Shown piece by piece: positions 5,043 through 6,420 of a stretch of 6,420 nt of DNA. Source of the stretch: Gammaproteobacteria bacterium (GTDB taxonomy: Bacteria; Pseudomonadota; Gammaproteobacteria; Pseudomonadales; Porticoccaceae); NCBI GenBank assembly GCA_003646355.1, contig QNFO01000071.1:1-6420 (forward strand), written 5' to 3'. The translations under genes were made by a program, and so were the position numbers. Position 1 is the first letter of the stretch. Each line of letters starts with the position of its first letter. The notes under the pieces are model-generated. The model was not told where the DNA came from and ran no database searches. It worked only from the letters and a program-made list of their open reading frames with translations.

Positions 5043-6420
5043 TACCTTATTAATAATTGAAGATGAACAGCTACTTGGCAGTGAACTGCAGCGCCACTAT
5101 ATAAAATCAGGATATGAAGTGATCTGGGTACAAAGTTATTCAGAGGCTCAAAGTAAATTACAGAGTAATAAAACTGATCCATCACTTATTTTGTCGGATT
5201 TAAATCTTCCTGATGGTAATGGTCTGGATTTGCTTGAAGAAAATCATGACACGCTTTCCTCCTGTGAATGGATTTTTCTCACAGGTTATGGAGATATTCC
5301 AGATTCTGTTCGTGCCCTGCGTCTTGGAGCCTTTGATTTTCTTACCAAGCCTTATCCACAAGAAAAACTCGATCTGGTAGTTCGCAGTGCTTTACGAAGT
5401 GCCAATGCACAACGTCGTTTACAGACAAGCTCAAAAGATGCCAGTCTGCGTTACAACTTTGACTCTTTTATTGGCAGCAGTACAGTTGCCAGTCAGACTC
5501 AACAGATGCTTAGACAATTAAGTCAGGCACCCTTTAGTGCCCTGATATTAAGTGGAGAAACTGGAACAGGCAAGGGTCTGGCGACTCGAATATTACATTA
5601 TAATAGCACACGTGCAAAAGAGTCTCTGGTAGAGCTTAACTGTGCCGCCCTGCCAAAAGATCTGCTTGAGTCTGAATTATTTGGTTATGAGGCCGGTGCA
5701 TTTACCGGTGCAGCTAAAAGACATCGAGGTCTTCTGGAGCAAGCTCAGGGAGGCACTTTATTTCTGGATGAAATTGCTGAAATGCCTCTTGATCTACAGG
5801 CAAAATTACTCAAGGTGATAGAAGATCGCACTATTCGTCGCCTTGGCAGTGAAACTGAAATTACAATTGATATTCAACTTATTGCTGCCACCAATAAAAA
5901 CCTTCAGGAGGAAGTCAGTCAAGGTCAGTTTCGTTCAGATCTCTATCATCGTCTTAGTGTCTTTGAATTACATCTACCCAGCTTACATGAACGACTGGAC
6001 GATTTGCATGATTTAGTGCCTGATATCATCGCTGAGTTTAATATAAAATCAGGCAAGAATATCACTCAAATACCACCGCAGATCTGGCATAAACTGGAAA
6101 ACTATAATTGGCCGGGTAATGTTCGGGAGCTTCGTAATGTACTGGAACGAAGCGTTCTTCTTTCATCTTCAGATAGTTTATCAGAGCAGTGGTTACAATT
6201 GCAGGAAGTACCGTCTGGCGACACGACTTCAAGTACAGGTAGTTCTTCATCAGTCATTTGCTTACCCGTTGATGGCACTATGGGGCTGGATGAAATGACG
6301 GGGGTAATTGTTCGTACCATGCTTAATAAGTATGATAACAATGTTTCCGAAGTTGCTCGGGTACTAAAAACCACACGAGAAAAAATACGTTATCGTATTG
6401 ACAAATATAATCTACGCTAA
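5035..6420 (+). CDS. NtrC-family sigma54-dependent response regulator
   Basis: The product has 461 residues and starts at ATG 5035, which overlaps the kinase stop by 8 nt; an upstream TTG at 4981 would only add antisense-like residues before the receiver. The receiver domain (about 1-125) has acidic E9/D10, phospho-acceptor D55 (SDLNLPDGNG), T83 and K105. The AAA+ domain (about 143-375) has Walker A GETGTGKG (174-181), the sigma54-contacting GAFTGA loop (221-226), Walker B GGTLFLDEI (239-247) and arginine-finger region FRSDLYHRL (299-307), then NWPGNVRELRN. A Fis-type HTH closes the protein (NVSEVARVLKTTREKIRYRI). Known for the family: phosphorylated oligomers bind upstream sites and remodel sigma54-RNA polymerase through ATP hydrolysis. 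All motifs are intact. Translational coupling with the kinase is likely. The regulon cannot be inferred from this window. The stop TAA is the last codon of the window. Confidence 0.97.
   Translation: MIDTLLIIEDEQLLGSELQRHYIKSGYEVIWVQSYSEAQSKLQSNKTDPSLILSDLNLPDGNGLDLLEENHDTLSSCEWIFLTGYGDIPDSVRALRLGAFDFLTKPYPQEKLDLVVRSALRSANAQRRLQTSSKDASLRYNFDSFIGSSTVASQTQQMLRQLSQAPFSALILSGETGTGKGLATRILHYNSTRAKESLVELNCAALPKDLLESELFGYEAGAFTGAAKRHRGLLEQAQGGTLFLDEIAEMPLDLQAKLLKVIEDRTIRRLGSETEITIDIQLIAATNKNLQEEVSQGQFRSDLYHRLSVFELHLPSLHERLDDLHDLVPDIIAEFNIKSGKNITQIPPQIWHKLENYNWPGNVRELRNVLERSVLLSSSDSLSEQWLQLQEVPSGDTTSSTGSSSSVICLPVDGTMGLDEMTGVIVRTMLNKYDNNVSEVARVLKTTREKIRYRIDKYNLR

Noticed and set aside
6062..6374. Minus-strand open frames inside the regulator gene
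   Set aside because: They are antisense shadows of the AAA+ and HTH coding region, which is intact on the plus strand.

Overview
This window looks like part of a low-GC proteobacterial chromosome, most likely gammaproteobacterial. That placement rests on the protein families (a SulP permease, an RND-type periplasmic adaptor remnant and an NtrC-type sensor/regulator pair) and on the AT-rich composition. No marker gene fixes the taxon.

Layout: (i) 1-227, minus strand: the first 75 codons of a SulP-family anion permease whose gene continues beyond the left edge. (ii) 228-2059: about 1.8 kb with no intact gene. It starts with a clearly decayed HlyD/RND-type membrane-fusion protein (436-1094), broken by frameshifts and large deletions. 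Behind it are unidentified minus-strand coding scraps, two smaller inverted repeats and a striking perfect 28-bp inverted repeat (1898-1968). (iii) 2060-2968, plus strand: an intact gene for a secreted, all-helical protein of 302 residues with imperfect internal repeats, family not recognised. (iv) 2969-3575: AT-rich intergenic sequence, possibly with another coding scrap. (v) 3576-6420, plus strand: a two-gene operon with an 8-nt overlap. It encodes a membrane sensor histidine kinase with an unrecognised periplasmic domain and a complete NtrC-family response regulator (receiver, sigma54-contacting AAA+ ATPase with GAFTGA loop, Fis-type HTH). The regulator's stop codon is the last codon of the window.

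Functionally, only the last two genes form an evident system. The kinase should sense a periplasmic or membrane cue and phosphorylate D55 of the regulator, which then activates sigma54 promoters. No convincing sigma54 (-24/-12) promoter was seen by eye in the non-coding parts of the window, so the target genes probably lie elsewhere, for example just downstream. The helical secreted protein is the nearest intact gene on the same strand and could be a partner or target, but only proximity suggests it. The 228-2059 stretch reads as a decay zone left by rearrangement or mobile-element activity.
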